The notes under the pieces were generated by a model. It saw only the letters and a program-made list of their open reading frames with translations. It was not told the DNA's origin and ran no database searches. Of a DNA stretch of 64,000 nt, positions 11,094-21,003 are shown piece by piece. This stretch comes from Hysterangium stoloniferum (taxonomy: Eukaryota > Basidiomycota > Agaricomycetes > Hysterangiales > Hysterangiaceae), in contig WHVD01000009.1 in NCBI GenBank assembly GCA_015178975.1, positions 186,001 to 250,000 on the forward strand. Reading direction: 5' to 3'. Position 1 is the stretch's first letter; the number at the start of each line of letters is the position of its first letter. Position numbers and translations under genes: made by a program.

Positions 11094-11259
11094 TACGAAG
11101 TAGAAGCTATAGTAGGGCACAAAAGGCTTCGAAATCAACTTCTTTTCCAAGTTCGATGGAAAGGATATGGACCGGAAGAGGACACATGGTTAAACAGCAA
11201 CGACCTTTGTAATGCCCCCACTCTCCTCAGAGCTTACAAAACTATTTATCGAATCTAAT
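11094..11259 (+). pseudogene. Chromodomain at the end of the outer element's pol
   Basis: The translation YEVEAIVGHKRLRNQLLFQV then RWKGYGPEEDTWLNSNDL is a canonical chromodomain (aromatic Y, W-K-G-Y, E-x-TW) and ends at a stop at 11257-11259. In chromoviruses this domain directs integration by reading histone marks. The piece between the integrase end (10907) and here contains an in-frame TGA (within 'atcaactgagac' near 10995-11005), so it is part of the pol relic. Confidence 0.88.
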
Positions 11260-11461
11260 AATCATTTCATCTTCTTACGACGACAACACAGTTTATTTAT
11301 TTCTAACTCTACCCTTCACTATTCATTCCCCTCAGCTTTTCACCTCAACAACCGAGTGGAGCTTGAAATTAATATAAAATACGTAAATTTGCTAAAGAAA
11401 ATTTTATCCCCCTGTCTCTTCCCTCCACGTCAACCTTTCAAATCAGTACACTATGTCGCAG

Positions 11462-11634
11462 GAACAACAACCCAAACCCAAGTTCCCCAACTTCAAAAGA
11501 ATACCGTGACCCCAACCTATTAATACTCCTACCACGTTGTCTCATACTGAAAAAGTCAAGCACTGCATGAGTAATTCTGGGACATCATCGTCAACATACC
11601 CCATTGCGCAAGACAACACGGAGGGAACCCTCAC
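11462..11634 (+). pseudogene. Start of the extra third ORF of the outer element
   Basis: An ATG-like start at about 11453 leads into a short Pro/Lys/Ser-rich stretch (PKPKFPNFKRIP, then a stop, then KHCMSNSGTSSSTYP). The same motif series recurs just beyond the solo LTR, at about 12330-12440 (PRPRFPSFKRIPRHQ...KHVEVTSSSTFP). The two blocks are therefore diverged tandem copies of one module. No known domain recognised. Confidence 0.4.
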
Positions 11635-12275
11635 TGTGAAGGGTATGCATATATCATGATTGGACTGTGGAATAATAGACGTATTATAGTACTTCATTAT
11701 CTAGTTTTTATTTCTTTTCTTTAATTCTCTATATCTTTCGAGCATACCCTTATTCTTTAGTTCGAAGCCTTGTGTATATCTATGGGCGCTCTTGGCGCCA
11801 AATGACAAGACACTTTTACCCAGCTGACACCACCTCGTAACGACTCAGACGTTGAATAGCAAGAGGTGTCAAGGGTAATAACTCAGTTACCCATAGAGGT
11901 AACGTCTTCTAGCATACTATTAGAATTCGGACTCAAACCGTGAAGGTTGAGTTCCACTCTCAAGACTCTGCACTCGTTGACACTGTAGTCAACTCGCACT
12001 GCTATCTCCCCCACCCTAGATATTCAGTCTTTCGCTGATTATCTATCTTATTTCTAGCTACCAGTTGTACCGTAAAGGTCAACTCTTTTATTCTATTGTT
12101 CTAGTCGTCACGAGCAACCGTACAGTCGCTCTTGTGACGTGTAGTGCGTCCCTATACTAGTACTACCAGTCTAGTAATCTATAGTATTGTACTGAATGGT
12201 CAATACTTTCTAATAGTAGTTGAATAAACACTATTCTTCGTATATTGAGCGGTCAGAATCTATCGACTCTTCACA
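11635..12275 (+). mobile_element. Solo LTR (TGTGAA...TTCACA family), TSD CTCAC
   Basis: A 641-bp unit flanked by identical CTCAC (11630-11634 and 12276-12280). It shares the 'agttcgaagccttgtgtat' block and the ...actcttcaca end with the other TTCACA-type LTRs but is well diverged from them, so it is a separate subfamily. Confidence 0.88.
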
Positions 12276-12280
12276 CTCAC

Positions 12281-12687
12281 TGACTTGGGGAACAGAACTG
12301 CTTTCACCCCATACACTCTTCCCCCCAGACCCCGATTTCCTAGCTTTAAAAGGATACCTCGACACCAAGCAACAATTCCTCCTTCCCCACCACCTCGAAC
12401 AGAAATTGTCAAGCATGTGGAGGTCACCTCATCATCCACATTCCCTACACAAATGGACTCCATTTCAAAAGCTGCACCCCTGTCCTCTGGTACTTGGGGG
12501 GCTCCCTCGGGAACATGGAGCAAAACCCCCCCACCTTCTCATAGTATTTTCCCTTCCACTGAGGAGGAGATCAGGAAAAAACGATAGTCCGAGGCTTTCT
12601 CTGCACAGGTTCAGGAGGAACTAAAGACGCTCAAGAGGAAAAGGAGGGAGGAGTACTTAGAAGGACAGCAGAAGATGGGTGCGAGGG
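12281..12687 (+). pseudogene. Third-ORF segment (proline-rich, then Lys/Arg-rich coiled coil) of the outer element
   Basis: One frame from 12285 encodes a Pro/Ser/Thr-rich segment (about 90 residues), hits a TGA at 12585-12587, and continues as a charged helix (EELKTLKRKRREEYLEGQQK, about 12617-12676). It is then cut by insertion of the 10.4-kb element at GAGGG. The sequence resumes at 23052. Function unknown. The position downstream of the chromodomain is where some Ty3 elements carry an env-like or accessory gene. Confidence 0.45.
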
Positions 12688-14736
12688 TGTTAAGAACTGG
12701 AAACTGACTAATGTCGGTGGCCGACGGGGACCAATCGGAAGGACTTGGCTTCAGCTTATGTGCTGCGCCCTCGCAAATATCCGTAGGTTGTCCTTAAATT
12801 TCGGACAGGCGAAGACTATATCCTAAGAAGGACCTTTCAGTGAGATACCGATCGGAACCGAAGGACAGGTCAAGTGTCGGGCCAAGGGATCGGGCCGAGA
12901 ATGGGCGAGCGCACGCGAAGGCGGAAGGAGGTTCTTCTAGTATGAGACTGCTACAGACGTATGAGGGTATTCTGAGTCGATATTCTGATTGCCTAGTAAC
13001 TACAATTACAGCGGGTTCATATACAAGTAACAGGCGTCTGGAAAATACTAATGGGGAGAAGGGCGGAACACGGTATTAACAATAAGCTTGACTAGGAACG
13101 GGAAGTTTATGATTAGTTCGGAGGCTGTGAGGTATCAGCTTTATCTCATAATTTTCTCTTAATTTTCTTTGAATTTATCAATATTTTCTCGAATTTATTG
13201 TATTTTTATTATATTTTTATTGTGAAATATAGGCTCTATTCCTTTTAACTTCGCATAATAATAGCATATATGAACTCATATTATGCTATTATATCTTAGT
13301 TAATTTATTATAATTTTTAACTAATTATTTATATTTTATTTACTTAGTTATTACCTTTCGGCACTTGCTGCAGCTCAGTTTGCGCATTTTTGAAGTCATG
13401 TGACTTATTAGATAAGCCTCCGGTGTTGGGATGTCACAAAGGTCACGAGTGTGACTACCCGAGTCACACAAGTCACGAATGTGACTACCCGAGTCACACA
13501 AGTCACGAACGTGACTACCCGAGTCATTATTAGGTTCCGCCGACTCATCGTTTGCTTCCGTCCCCGGGACCGCGGCCTTGAACCTTCATGTTCAAGCCAA
13601 AGCTTAGAACCCTTGTCTCAGAGAGGGGAATCACATGTTAAACAAAGGGTAAATAATGAGTAGAATATGAGGTCATTATGATCTCACTAATGACCTCATA
13701 AACTAAATAGTTAGCTAATCATTGAGTTATCAAAATGTATATAAGGAGGGCTAAGTTTCCAATAAAATCATCTTATCTCTCACATATTTGCAGCACAGCA
13801 CCAGCTTATCTAATCATCCTAAGGAAAATAATAGCCTTAGTCTGATACACTCACTGCAAGCACCTACACTTGCAGCATCTTGAATCTTTGTCAGCAACTC
13901 TTGGACTTAGCTAATCATCTAAGTTCCCCAGCCTCACAGCTACCCTTTAGGCTTATTAATTAGATAATAAACCTAATAAGTATATAAGTATCCTTACTGA
14001 AATCCCTGCCAATACTAGATTACTCAAGGCCCAGCCCTAAGTTTATTGAATTAATCAAGTACAAGCACTCAGATAATCCAATACAATTTATTTTCTCTAT
14101 TAATAAATTATTTAACACCTTGTTAAATAACTATTAATAGTTACAAATAAGCATACAAGAATCCGAAGCTCTTATATCAAGTCTCTGCCAAGTTACTGCG
14201 CATATATTCAGCTTCCAGCCCCTATTCTCAAGGAATAGTTCTTGTATTTGCTAAAAGAGTCATACACAGTTCTATTGAACCTTTCAATAATCAAAATAAG
14301 CATTGATTTGAGTTGTTTAAGCTTCATAGCGCAGCTCATTAATCTATCAGTATTTAAATTACTGGACCTTTGCTTGTTTTATTGTTGAAGCTCTGTGACA
14401 CTATAGCATATATTGAGCTATCTAAGAGAATCCCCTGAATACATTACAGAGGCCGATGATAACCGAGGGCGGGATTACGATAAAAGGAAATGGTTCAAGG
14501 ACTACAAATATAGATAGACATATGCGAAACATAAGATTGAACGGATCAACATAATAAAGGGGACGTATCAAAGTTTGACCAGACAATACGAGTTATTTTG
14601 ACGTGGGCGTAAATGGAGTTTGATCTTCGCGAAACATTCGTCAGCTTCGGTGCCGATGGTTTCCGAGAGGATGACTTGAAACGTTGACAAGTGGCGATAA
14701 CCTCGGGGCTGATAGGGTTGCGACATGGTCGTAACA
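12688..14736 (-). repeat. 3' LTR of the 10.4-kb element (contains a nested solo LTR)
   Basis: It begins TGTTAAGAACTGG on the plus strand and ends TCGTAACA. LTR sequence proper is 12688-13125 plus 14454-14736 (721 bp), with the nested 13126-14448 insertion and its GAGGC duplication between. It differs from the 5' LTR at ten sites, all CpG transitions. Confidence 0.95.
13126..14448 (+). mobile_element. Solo LTR, TGTGAGGTAT...ATTACA family, copy A, TSD GAGGC
   Basis: A 1,323-bp unit flanked by identical GAGGC (13121-13125, 14449-14453). Near-identical to copies at 21233-22554 and 23491-24843. It holds a tandem array of a 30-bp unit (gtgactacccgagtcacaca...) with three copies at about 13441-13525. 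No coding capacity is convincing; the short frame over the array only reflects the 30-bp period. Confidence 0.95.
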
Positions 14737-14752
14737 GTATCTCCCCTTTTGG
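14737..14752 (-). other. Polypurine tract of the 10.4-kb element
   Basis: On the minus strand CCAAAAGGGGAGATAC immediately precedes the TGTTACGACC start of the 3' LTR. A purine run directly upstream of the 3' LTR is where plus-strand DNA synthesis is primed in LTR retrotransposons. Confidence 0.7.
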
Positions 14753-14852
14753 CCGAAATCCCAAGGAGGCCGAAAATCTAGATCCCGTATGTAAAAACTT
14801 GTCAGGTACGGCTGGGTGTGTCAAACATCATGTGACTCGGCAAAAGTTTGCA

Positions 14853-14859
14853 TATAAAA
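14853..14859 (+). promoter_or_regulatory. TATA box of the antisense accessory gene
   Basis: TATAAAA lies 51-57 bp upstream of the ATG at 14910, whose context is AACCACCATGACC, a good eukaryotic start. It points away from the element's own genes, so the accessory gene appears to have its own promoter inside the retrotransposon. Confidence 0.6.
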
Positions 14860-14909
14860 GTTTGAGAGTTCCTGGCACTTGAAATTTCACTTCCCTTCCT
14901 TTAACCACC

Positions 14910-15887
14910 ATGACCATAGGCTCGGGGTCAAAGCCCTTCCCGGTTAGGTTAACAGTTGCGCCCATGTCGGTGCCGAGTGGTACGGCGAACGCGAAGGAGC
15001 GTCGGCGTATACTCGAGCAGAAGAAAAAGGCGCGTGAAGAGGAGGAGCGGAAAGAGAAGGAGGAGTTGGCGGCCATCGAGGCTGAGGAAAAGAAACAGGC
15101 GGCAGAAGAGGCCGCGCGCAAGCACTGGGAAGCAGTGCTTGCAAAGAACAAGCAGCAGGAGGCCGATCGGGTGCGGGAGGAGGCGGCGAAAAAGAAGCGG
15201 GAGGGAAAAGTGAGTCGGCTCTGGTGTCTTTTGCAAACCTTACTGACAATATTTGTTAGCGCAAGGCTGCAACGCCTTCGGAGTCCGATGACGAAGAGGG
15301 AGAGGAGGACGAGGAGGATGCACCGGGGCCGTCGAGCCCCAAGGTGGGTTCGGTTTCCTAAAATAAAACTTCCTAAATAATTTTTTCTATAGAAACAAAA
15401 GCAGGCCCCCAAGGCGGGGCCCGAAAATGACCCCAAGTGCAATCGGTGCATGAAACGGGGTCGAACCTGTCATCCCCAGACCAATGGTCGGGGCCGCACT
15501 TGTCAAGAGTGCACTGATCAGAAGCTTGGGTGTGTTTTCCCGGGGGCCGATGGCTCATTCCAGGAGCGACAGGCCGATGCTCTAGAAGAGCAAAACCGCC
15601 TCATGCGGACCTACTTCTCGGAGACGAGTCGGTACCGATATGAGATGTTGCGACAACAAGGGCTCATAACTGAGCAATTGCGACTCTTGGGCGTCGGGCT
15701 GGAGAAACAGACCAGTGTTATCGAGTCTCTCGGTGGTCAACTTGAGCAGTATTTGGAAGTCTCGAGTTGCAGTGGGCATGAAATTGGGGTTTCGGAGAAG
15801 GTCGGTGGTGTGGTATCGGTGGCTGTCGGTGCGGAGGAGGGTTCGGAGGTCAGAGAGGAGGGAGAAGTTGTAGAGGGAGAAACTTAG
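14910..15887 (+). CDS. Antisense spliced gene in the Ty3 element: Zn2Cys6-like, coiled-coil protein
   Basis: Three exons, 14910-15209, 15260-15343 and 15393-15887, joined by GT-AG introns of 50 and 49 nt that all fall between codons, give 292 residues. Residues 30-100 are a Lys/Glu/Ala-rich coiled coil (EEEERKEKEELAAIEAEEKK) and 105-128 an acidic stretch. Six cysteines at 144, 147, 154, 165, 168 and 175 fit the fungal Zn2Cys6 spacing (C-x2-C-x6-C-x10-C-x2-C-x6-C). A second helical region follows. The gene runs opposite to gag-pol and converges on it, its stop lying about 25 bp from the pol stop at 15913. It has its own TATA box and open frames throughout, so it was recently functional. Role unknown: DNA binding is likely from the zinc cluster. 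The match to transcription-factor clusters is by spacing only. Confidence 0.82.
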
Positions 15888-15912
15888 ATAGTGAAATATA
15901 TCAGTTTTTCTT

Positions 15913-18900
15913 TTAAACAAACAAATCATAGCGTGAAAACATAAGGCATAGTCGGAAAAAGGTCGGGTACCACGTGATAGACTTATAAGGAATTGAGAGG
16001 ACCGGGTTGTTCGGATAAGCTTGGTGAAACCCTAAAACGATTTCCGAGGCATTACCGAGCTCTGTAGCTAGGATCCATGAAGTTTCTTCATCTGTACCTT
16101 CATAGCCAGCCCATTTGACCAAATAAAGTAATTTGCATGAGCGTCGGCGATTGTCAATTTTTGAGTCTAGGATTTCTGATATCTCGAATTCGGGTTCCCC
16201 ATCAATAATCACGGGTGGAGGTGGTGGTTGTATGCGATCCGGTATATTGTTAGGAACACAAGGTTCTAACATAGATACATGAAATACCGGGTGCACTGCA
16301 CGCATGTTGTCGGGGAGCCGAAGCGTCCATGAAAGCGTGCCGGCTTGTGCTATAACTTCAAAAGGACCTAAATATTTTTCAGAGAGCTTCTTAGAAGGTC
16401 TAGTAGTTCGGAAAAACTCGGCTTTAACGAATACTCAGTCTCCGATCTTGAAATCAGGAGGTGGAAGTCGGTTTTTATCCGCAGACCGTTGGTATCGTTC
16501 TTGAGCCATTGCGATAGTTTTACGAAGTTCTTGATGTAGCTCGTCGAGGTTTGTAACAAAGTCTTGAGCACGGGCGGATGCGAGATCGCGTTCTGGGTGG
16601 ATTGCGATGTTGGGGTTGTAGCCTTTATTTGCGAAGAAAGGCGAAATGCCAGTAGTGGCATTCGGTGCGTTGTTGTATGCGAATTCGGCCAGCGGTAGTA
16701 GTGATTTCCAATTGTCTTGTTGATAGTTGCAATAGACACGGATGTATTGCTCCAAGGTTTGATTCATGCGTTTGGTTTGTCCATCGCCTTCCGGATGATA
16801 GCCCGAAGTGAAATGTAACTTCATGTCTAGTGCTTTTCCGAGTGACCTAAAGAAGTGAGAGACAAACTCGGATCCGCGATCGGATGTGACATGCGATGGA
16901 ACGCCATGCTTGGAAAATACATGGGTAACGAATAATTCAGCTAATTGTACAGATGTTATCGTGTCATATGTTGGAATGAAAATACTTTGCTTTGAGAGCC
17001 GATCCACAACAACTAGGATTGCTGTGTGACCTTCGGATGCCGGTAGGTGCTCGATAAAATCCATAGAAATCGAGTTCCAAGGTTTTTCCGGTATCGGTAA
17101 TTGTTTGAGTAGGCCATATGGTTTGTGTCGCTGTGATTTAGAGCGTAAACACGTAGTACAAGATTTACAATAGTGCTTAACAAAATCTCGGATGCCGGGC
17201 CATGTATATTCTCTTCTAATGAGTGAGAGGGTCTTATTGAGGCCGAAATGTCCTGAGATTGGGTGGTCGTGCTTATGTTGTAGGATTCGCAGCCGAAGGG
17301 TGTCGGAATCCGGTACATAAATGCGATTGTCAAGTCGAATGAAACCTTGTGAGTCTAATGACCATCGGGGTTGATCGGGGTCGGACGGGTTATCGAGGTG
17401 TGCTTTGGTGACTGGGTCTAATGGAATTGCCGATAGTATATCTTGATGTAACTTTTCGGTATCCATAAGGATAACACTTCGCAAGACTGGATGAATGAGG
17501 TAAGTGGCTCGGATAGATGCGGACAGTTGTTCCGATGAAAACATAGGTTTGAAATTATGCGGATTAACTGTGGCATAGTCGCTACTCCCCTCTTTAGGAT
17601 AGACATCCCATCGTCTAGTCATAGCGTCGGGTTTTCCACCAAGGCGGCCAGGACGGAAGCGAATTACCATGTTGAAAGCGGAGAGGTATTCGGACCATCG
17701 AGCTTGTCGACGGGTGAGAAGTTTTGTGGTTGAAAAGTAAACTAAATTTTTGTGGTCTGTAATAACATCTACCGGGTGGGCCGAGCCCTCCAAATAATGT
17801 CGCCATGTCTTGAAAGCTTCAAATATTGCGAGTAATTCCTTATTGTGAACGTCGTAGTTGAGTTCGGGCGCCGAAAATGTGCGAGACAGAAAAGCTACTG
17901 GGTGTACTTCACCATCGGTGTCCAGAATGGACAATATCGCGGCAAGCGCATAGTCCGAAGCATCAGTTTCCACGATGAGTTGAACGTCGGGTTTCCATTG
18001 CGACAAAATAGGGGCGGATGTAAACTCACTTTTCAATTCCTGGAATGCCGATCGGCATTCGTCGGAGAAATTCCACAGGGTGTCTTTGCGAGTAAGACGA
18101 GTGAGCGGAACGGTAATTTTTGAGTAATTGTGAATGAAACGGCGATAAAAATTGGCGAAGCCTAAAAAGGACTGAATATCTTTAACCTTTCGGGGTTCCG
18201 GCCAATCTTGAATGACTTGAATTTTAGCGTCGTCCATGCGGAGACCGTCGGGTCCCATCATGAAGCCTAAGTATTCAACCGTGTCGACATCAAAAGAACA
18301 TTTTTTACCATTCGCAAAAAGACCATGTTTTCGGAGTCTTTGGAGGACTTCACGGACGTGTTCATCATGAAGTGTAGGGTCTTCGGAGAAGATGAGGATG
18401 TCGTCTAGGTACACAATGACAAAGATGTCAAGGAGGTCGGAAAAGACGTCGTTGATAAAACGTTGAAAGACCGACGGAGCGTTGGTGAGGCCGAAAGGCA
18501 TTACTAACCATTCAAAGGAACCATAGCGAGTGCAAAAAGCCGTTTTCCATTCGTCGCCTTCGGCGATCCGAACCAAATGATAGGCGTGTTTGAGATCTAT
18601 CTTTGTATAAATTCGGGCCTTCCGAGGGGCATCGAGTAAATCGGAGATTAATGGTAATGGGTACTTGTCTTTTCGAGTAATCGCGTTTAGTCCTCGAAAG
18701 TCAACGCAAAGTCGAAGGGAACCGTCTTTTTTCCGAACGAATAGGACGGGGGCTCCATAAGGAGACTTTGAGGGTCGGATAAAACCTATAGCCAAATGTT
18801 CGTCCAAGAAATCTCGGATAGCCGATAATTCAGACTGCGAGAGAGGATAAACTGGGCCTAGGGGCGGATGTGAACCATCTTCAATATCAATTTTCAAATC

Positions 18901-19680
18901 GTAAGGCCTGTGAGGGGCGAGTCGATCGGCTTTTTGTTTACTGAAGACATCTGCAAATTCATGGTATTTTTTAGGAACACCTTCTAAATCTGCGATCGGT
19001 TCGGTCACCGGGGATGCAAAGTGACCGGTGACTTCGTCAACTTTAAGATTGACTGTAAATGCTCGGGAGCCGTCCAACTTGATGGCTCTCATAAAAGCTG
19101 CGGCGTTTATTAGAGAGACGGGCAGCGGAGAGCTCGGATTTGCCACGGGGGCCGGAGGTGCTGTAGAGGCCATATTTGCCGAAACAGGCGGAAACGGACC
19201 AGTCGTATCGGGCGCCGACGGGGTTCGGAAATGGATACTGCCCAATACCCAATCAATCAACGGATTATAGCGGGTGAGCCAGTTATGTCCTAGAACCACG
19301 GAGCAACTCGAGTCCAACTGTGTTACAAAAAATGTAACTGTCTGAAAGGTTCCACACGGGAACCGAAGTCAGAGTTCGCAGGCTTGCGAGATTACGGAGT
19401 TTGAGGTACCATCAAAAAGTCGGAGCGGAATCGGATCTATTGCATAGGTTTTCAACTGTTTTTTTTGGGAAAAACTTGTATCTATAAAACAATGGGTTGA
19501 ACCTGAATCTATGAGAGCTCGAAAAGTGAAACTCCCGAGAGGTTCCGAAGTAAGATTTATGAACAAAGAATTAGGATCATACAAGGCGGATGCGTTAAGA
19601 TGACAATTTTCCAGTGTGTGAGGAGATTCAACGCAACTCTCCAACCGCACGGAATCCAGAGAGTTGCTTAATCTTTTTTC
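15913..19680 (-). pseudogene. Pol polyprotein of the 10.4-kb element (protease, RT, RNase H, integrase, chromodomain)
   Basis: One reading frame from the gag end to 15913, about 1,255 codons, with two in-frame TGA stops (about 19366-19368 and 16432-16434). Domains in order: aspartic protease (ALIDSGSTHCFID, about 19480-19518); RT (GFIRPSKSPYGAPVLFVRKK, MPFGLTNAPSVFQRFI, catalytic YLDD at 18400-18411); RNase H (LIVETDASDYALAAILS, about 17965); integrase zinc finger (HDHPISGHFG...CKSC-x-TC) and DDE core (SMDFIEHLP, VTSDRGSEFV, EGDGQTKRMNQTLEQ); and chromodomain (KLLYLVKWAGYEG, about 16105-16143). Both stops sit where a CGA arginine codon would fit, i.e. C-to-T at CpG. No other lesions were noticed, so the element is nearly intact. 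Confidence 0.92.
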
Positions 19681-20966
19681 GACTCGGCAGCCGGCTTGGC
19701 CGGTTGTGAGGTCGTGGCCGTATTACCCGATCGGGCTTTTGTGGCTTTTGGGCATGCAGCGACTCGGTGTCCGGGATCTGCACACAACAAACAAAGGTTG
19801 TTGTCCATTCGGCGTTGCTTTTCCTGTGGTAGGAGCTTGCCATCGGAGCCGAGTTTGCCAGTTAAGTCGGGTTTGTCTTTGTCTTGAGACTTATTCAACT
19901 GTTTGCCCTTGCCTTTTTTGTCGTTAGACCCTTTGTTTTTGGACTTCTTATCGGAAGTCGAGTTGCCAGTGTTATTGGTGTTTTGGTTACCAGACTTGTT
20001 GGCATTCTTGTTGTCCGATGATTTTTTGTCCGACGGGTTTTCGCGACTGATTTCCAAACGTCGTTCCCAGTATCGAGCGTCTGCGTTTTGGGCTTTCAGG
20101 CGCATGAGAGGGAGGGTTTTCGGCTTGCCGGTCTCTCCTTTGGAAACTTCGTCTTTGAGGCGAGACGGAAGGCCGGAGTAAAACTGGTAACGGAGGGCTG
20201 AATCGCCCCAGTCGCAACGCGCGGTGAGGTTGTTGAACTGGACAATATAATTGGTGATGCGCTGAGTGTCTTTCATTTTGAGATTAGAAAGCGCGGTTTC
20301 GGCATCGCCGGTTTGGTCGTAGGGACCGAAGTTGGTTTCGAGTTCCTCGACAAAGGCATCCCAATCGTGGAGCCAATCGGGGTCTTCGGAGGTGAGGCCA
20401 GAAAATGCGGGTTCAAACCAGGCTGCTGCGGAATCCTTAAGGTATGAGAGTGCGAAGTTTACCTTTTGGTCATCCGTTGCAAATGCAGCCAGGCGGTCCC
20501 GAAAGTTGAATCGACATTGCATAAGAAATGTCGGCAATTTCTTCGGGTTTGAGCCAGTAAATGGCTCGGGTTTGTTGACTCGGGTTTGCCCAGGTTCCTT
20601 TTCCTTGATATTGCTTTTAAGGAATTCATTAAGGGATCCTAGAGTACCTGAAAACAATTCCCATGTTTCTTCAGGGTCGAGAGCTGGTTTCTTCTTTGCA
20701 GACTTCTTGGAGCCACTAGCCTGAGGTTGGTCGCCATCCTCGGGTTCGTGTTCCGAAACTGGTTGATTGTTAATCTCCTCAGTTGCTTCGGGATCGGTTG
20801 CTTCAGTTACTTCTTCAGCATCGCCGGTAATCTCCACAAAGCGAGATTCTTTGGAGGTTTCTGGTAGCAGAGTTCTCTGAGTAGCTCGGGCTGTATACAG
20901 AAAAGGAGACTTGAGAGTGGAAGATTCTGCTTCGCCGCTAGGCTTGGCATTTCTTCTCGGAGGCAT
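19668..20966 (-). CDS. Gag polyprotein of the 10.4-kb element
   Basis: A 432-residue intact frame starting at the ATG at 20966, 38 bp inside the 5' LTR. Residues about 1-115 are acidic and low-complexity. A retrotransposon gag/capsid domain follows (PEPFTGSNPKKLPTFLMQCR; LSYLKDSAAAWFEPAF; NYIVQFNNLTARCDWGDSAL), then a basic Asn/Lys/Ser-rich linker and a CCHC knuckle CLLCADPGHRVAACP near the end. It would form the virus-like particle and bind the RNA. It stops at 19668-19670; the pol frame is -1 relative to it and is open across the gag end, so pol is probably made by a frameshift. Confidence 0.93.
   Translation of the reverse strand: MPPRRNAKPSGEAESSTLKSPFLYTARATQRTLLPETSKESRFVEITGDAEEVTEATDPEATEEINNQPVSEHEPEDGDQPQASGSKKSAKKKPALDPEETWELFSGTLGSLNEFLKSNIKEKEPGQTRVNKPEPFTGSNPKKLPTFLMQCRFNFRDRLAAFATDDQKVNFALSYLKDSAAAWFEPAFSGLTSEDPDWLHDWDAFVEELETNFGPYDQTGDAETALSNLKMKDTQRITNYIVQFNNLTARCDWGDSALRYQFYSGLPSRLKDEVSKGETGKPKTLPLMRLKAQNADARYWERRLEISRENPSDKKSSDNKNANKSGNQNTNNTGNSTSDKKSKNKGSNDKKGKGKQLNKSQDKDKPDLTGKLGSDGKLLPQEKQRRMDNNLCLLCADPGHRVAACPKATKARSGNTATTSQPAKPAAESKKD
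19674..19679 (-). promoter_or_regulatory. Candidate programmed frameshift site between gag and pol
   Basis: A run of six A (in TCG AAA AAA GAT, then stop) lies just before the gag stop. The -1 frame is open through this point and leads without a stop into the protease. The codon register is not the textbook X-XXY-YYZ heptamer (the base before the run is G), so the mechanism is uncertain. Confidence 0.4.
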
Positions 20967-21003
20967 GATTAACGGAAAATGTGAGTGTGAAATCAGAATA
21001 TAC

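Noticed and set aside
13441-13525. Evenly spaced 30-bp repeats, CRISPR-like at first sight
   Set aside because: Units are head-to-tail with no unique spacers, lie in a solo LTR and recur in three LTR copies; this is a minisatellite in a eukaryotic genome.
14828-15451. 207-codon minus-strand frame and others over the antisense gene
   Set aside because: They are shadows of the Lys/Glu-rich coiled coil (Phe/Ser/Leu-rich in reverse). The plus strand has introns, TATA box and cysteine motif.
19903-20724. Plus-strand frames of 60-130 codons inside gag
   Set aside because: Gag on the minus strand is intact with its domains; these are antisense shadows.
20985-21003. tRNA primer-binding site next to the 5' LTR
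   Set aside because: The first bases in element sense (GTATATTCTG) lack the TGG start; self-priming as in Tf1 is possible but I could not show the complementary bases.
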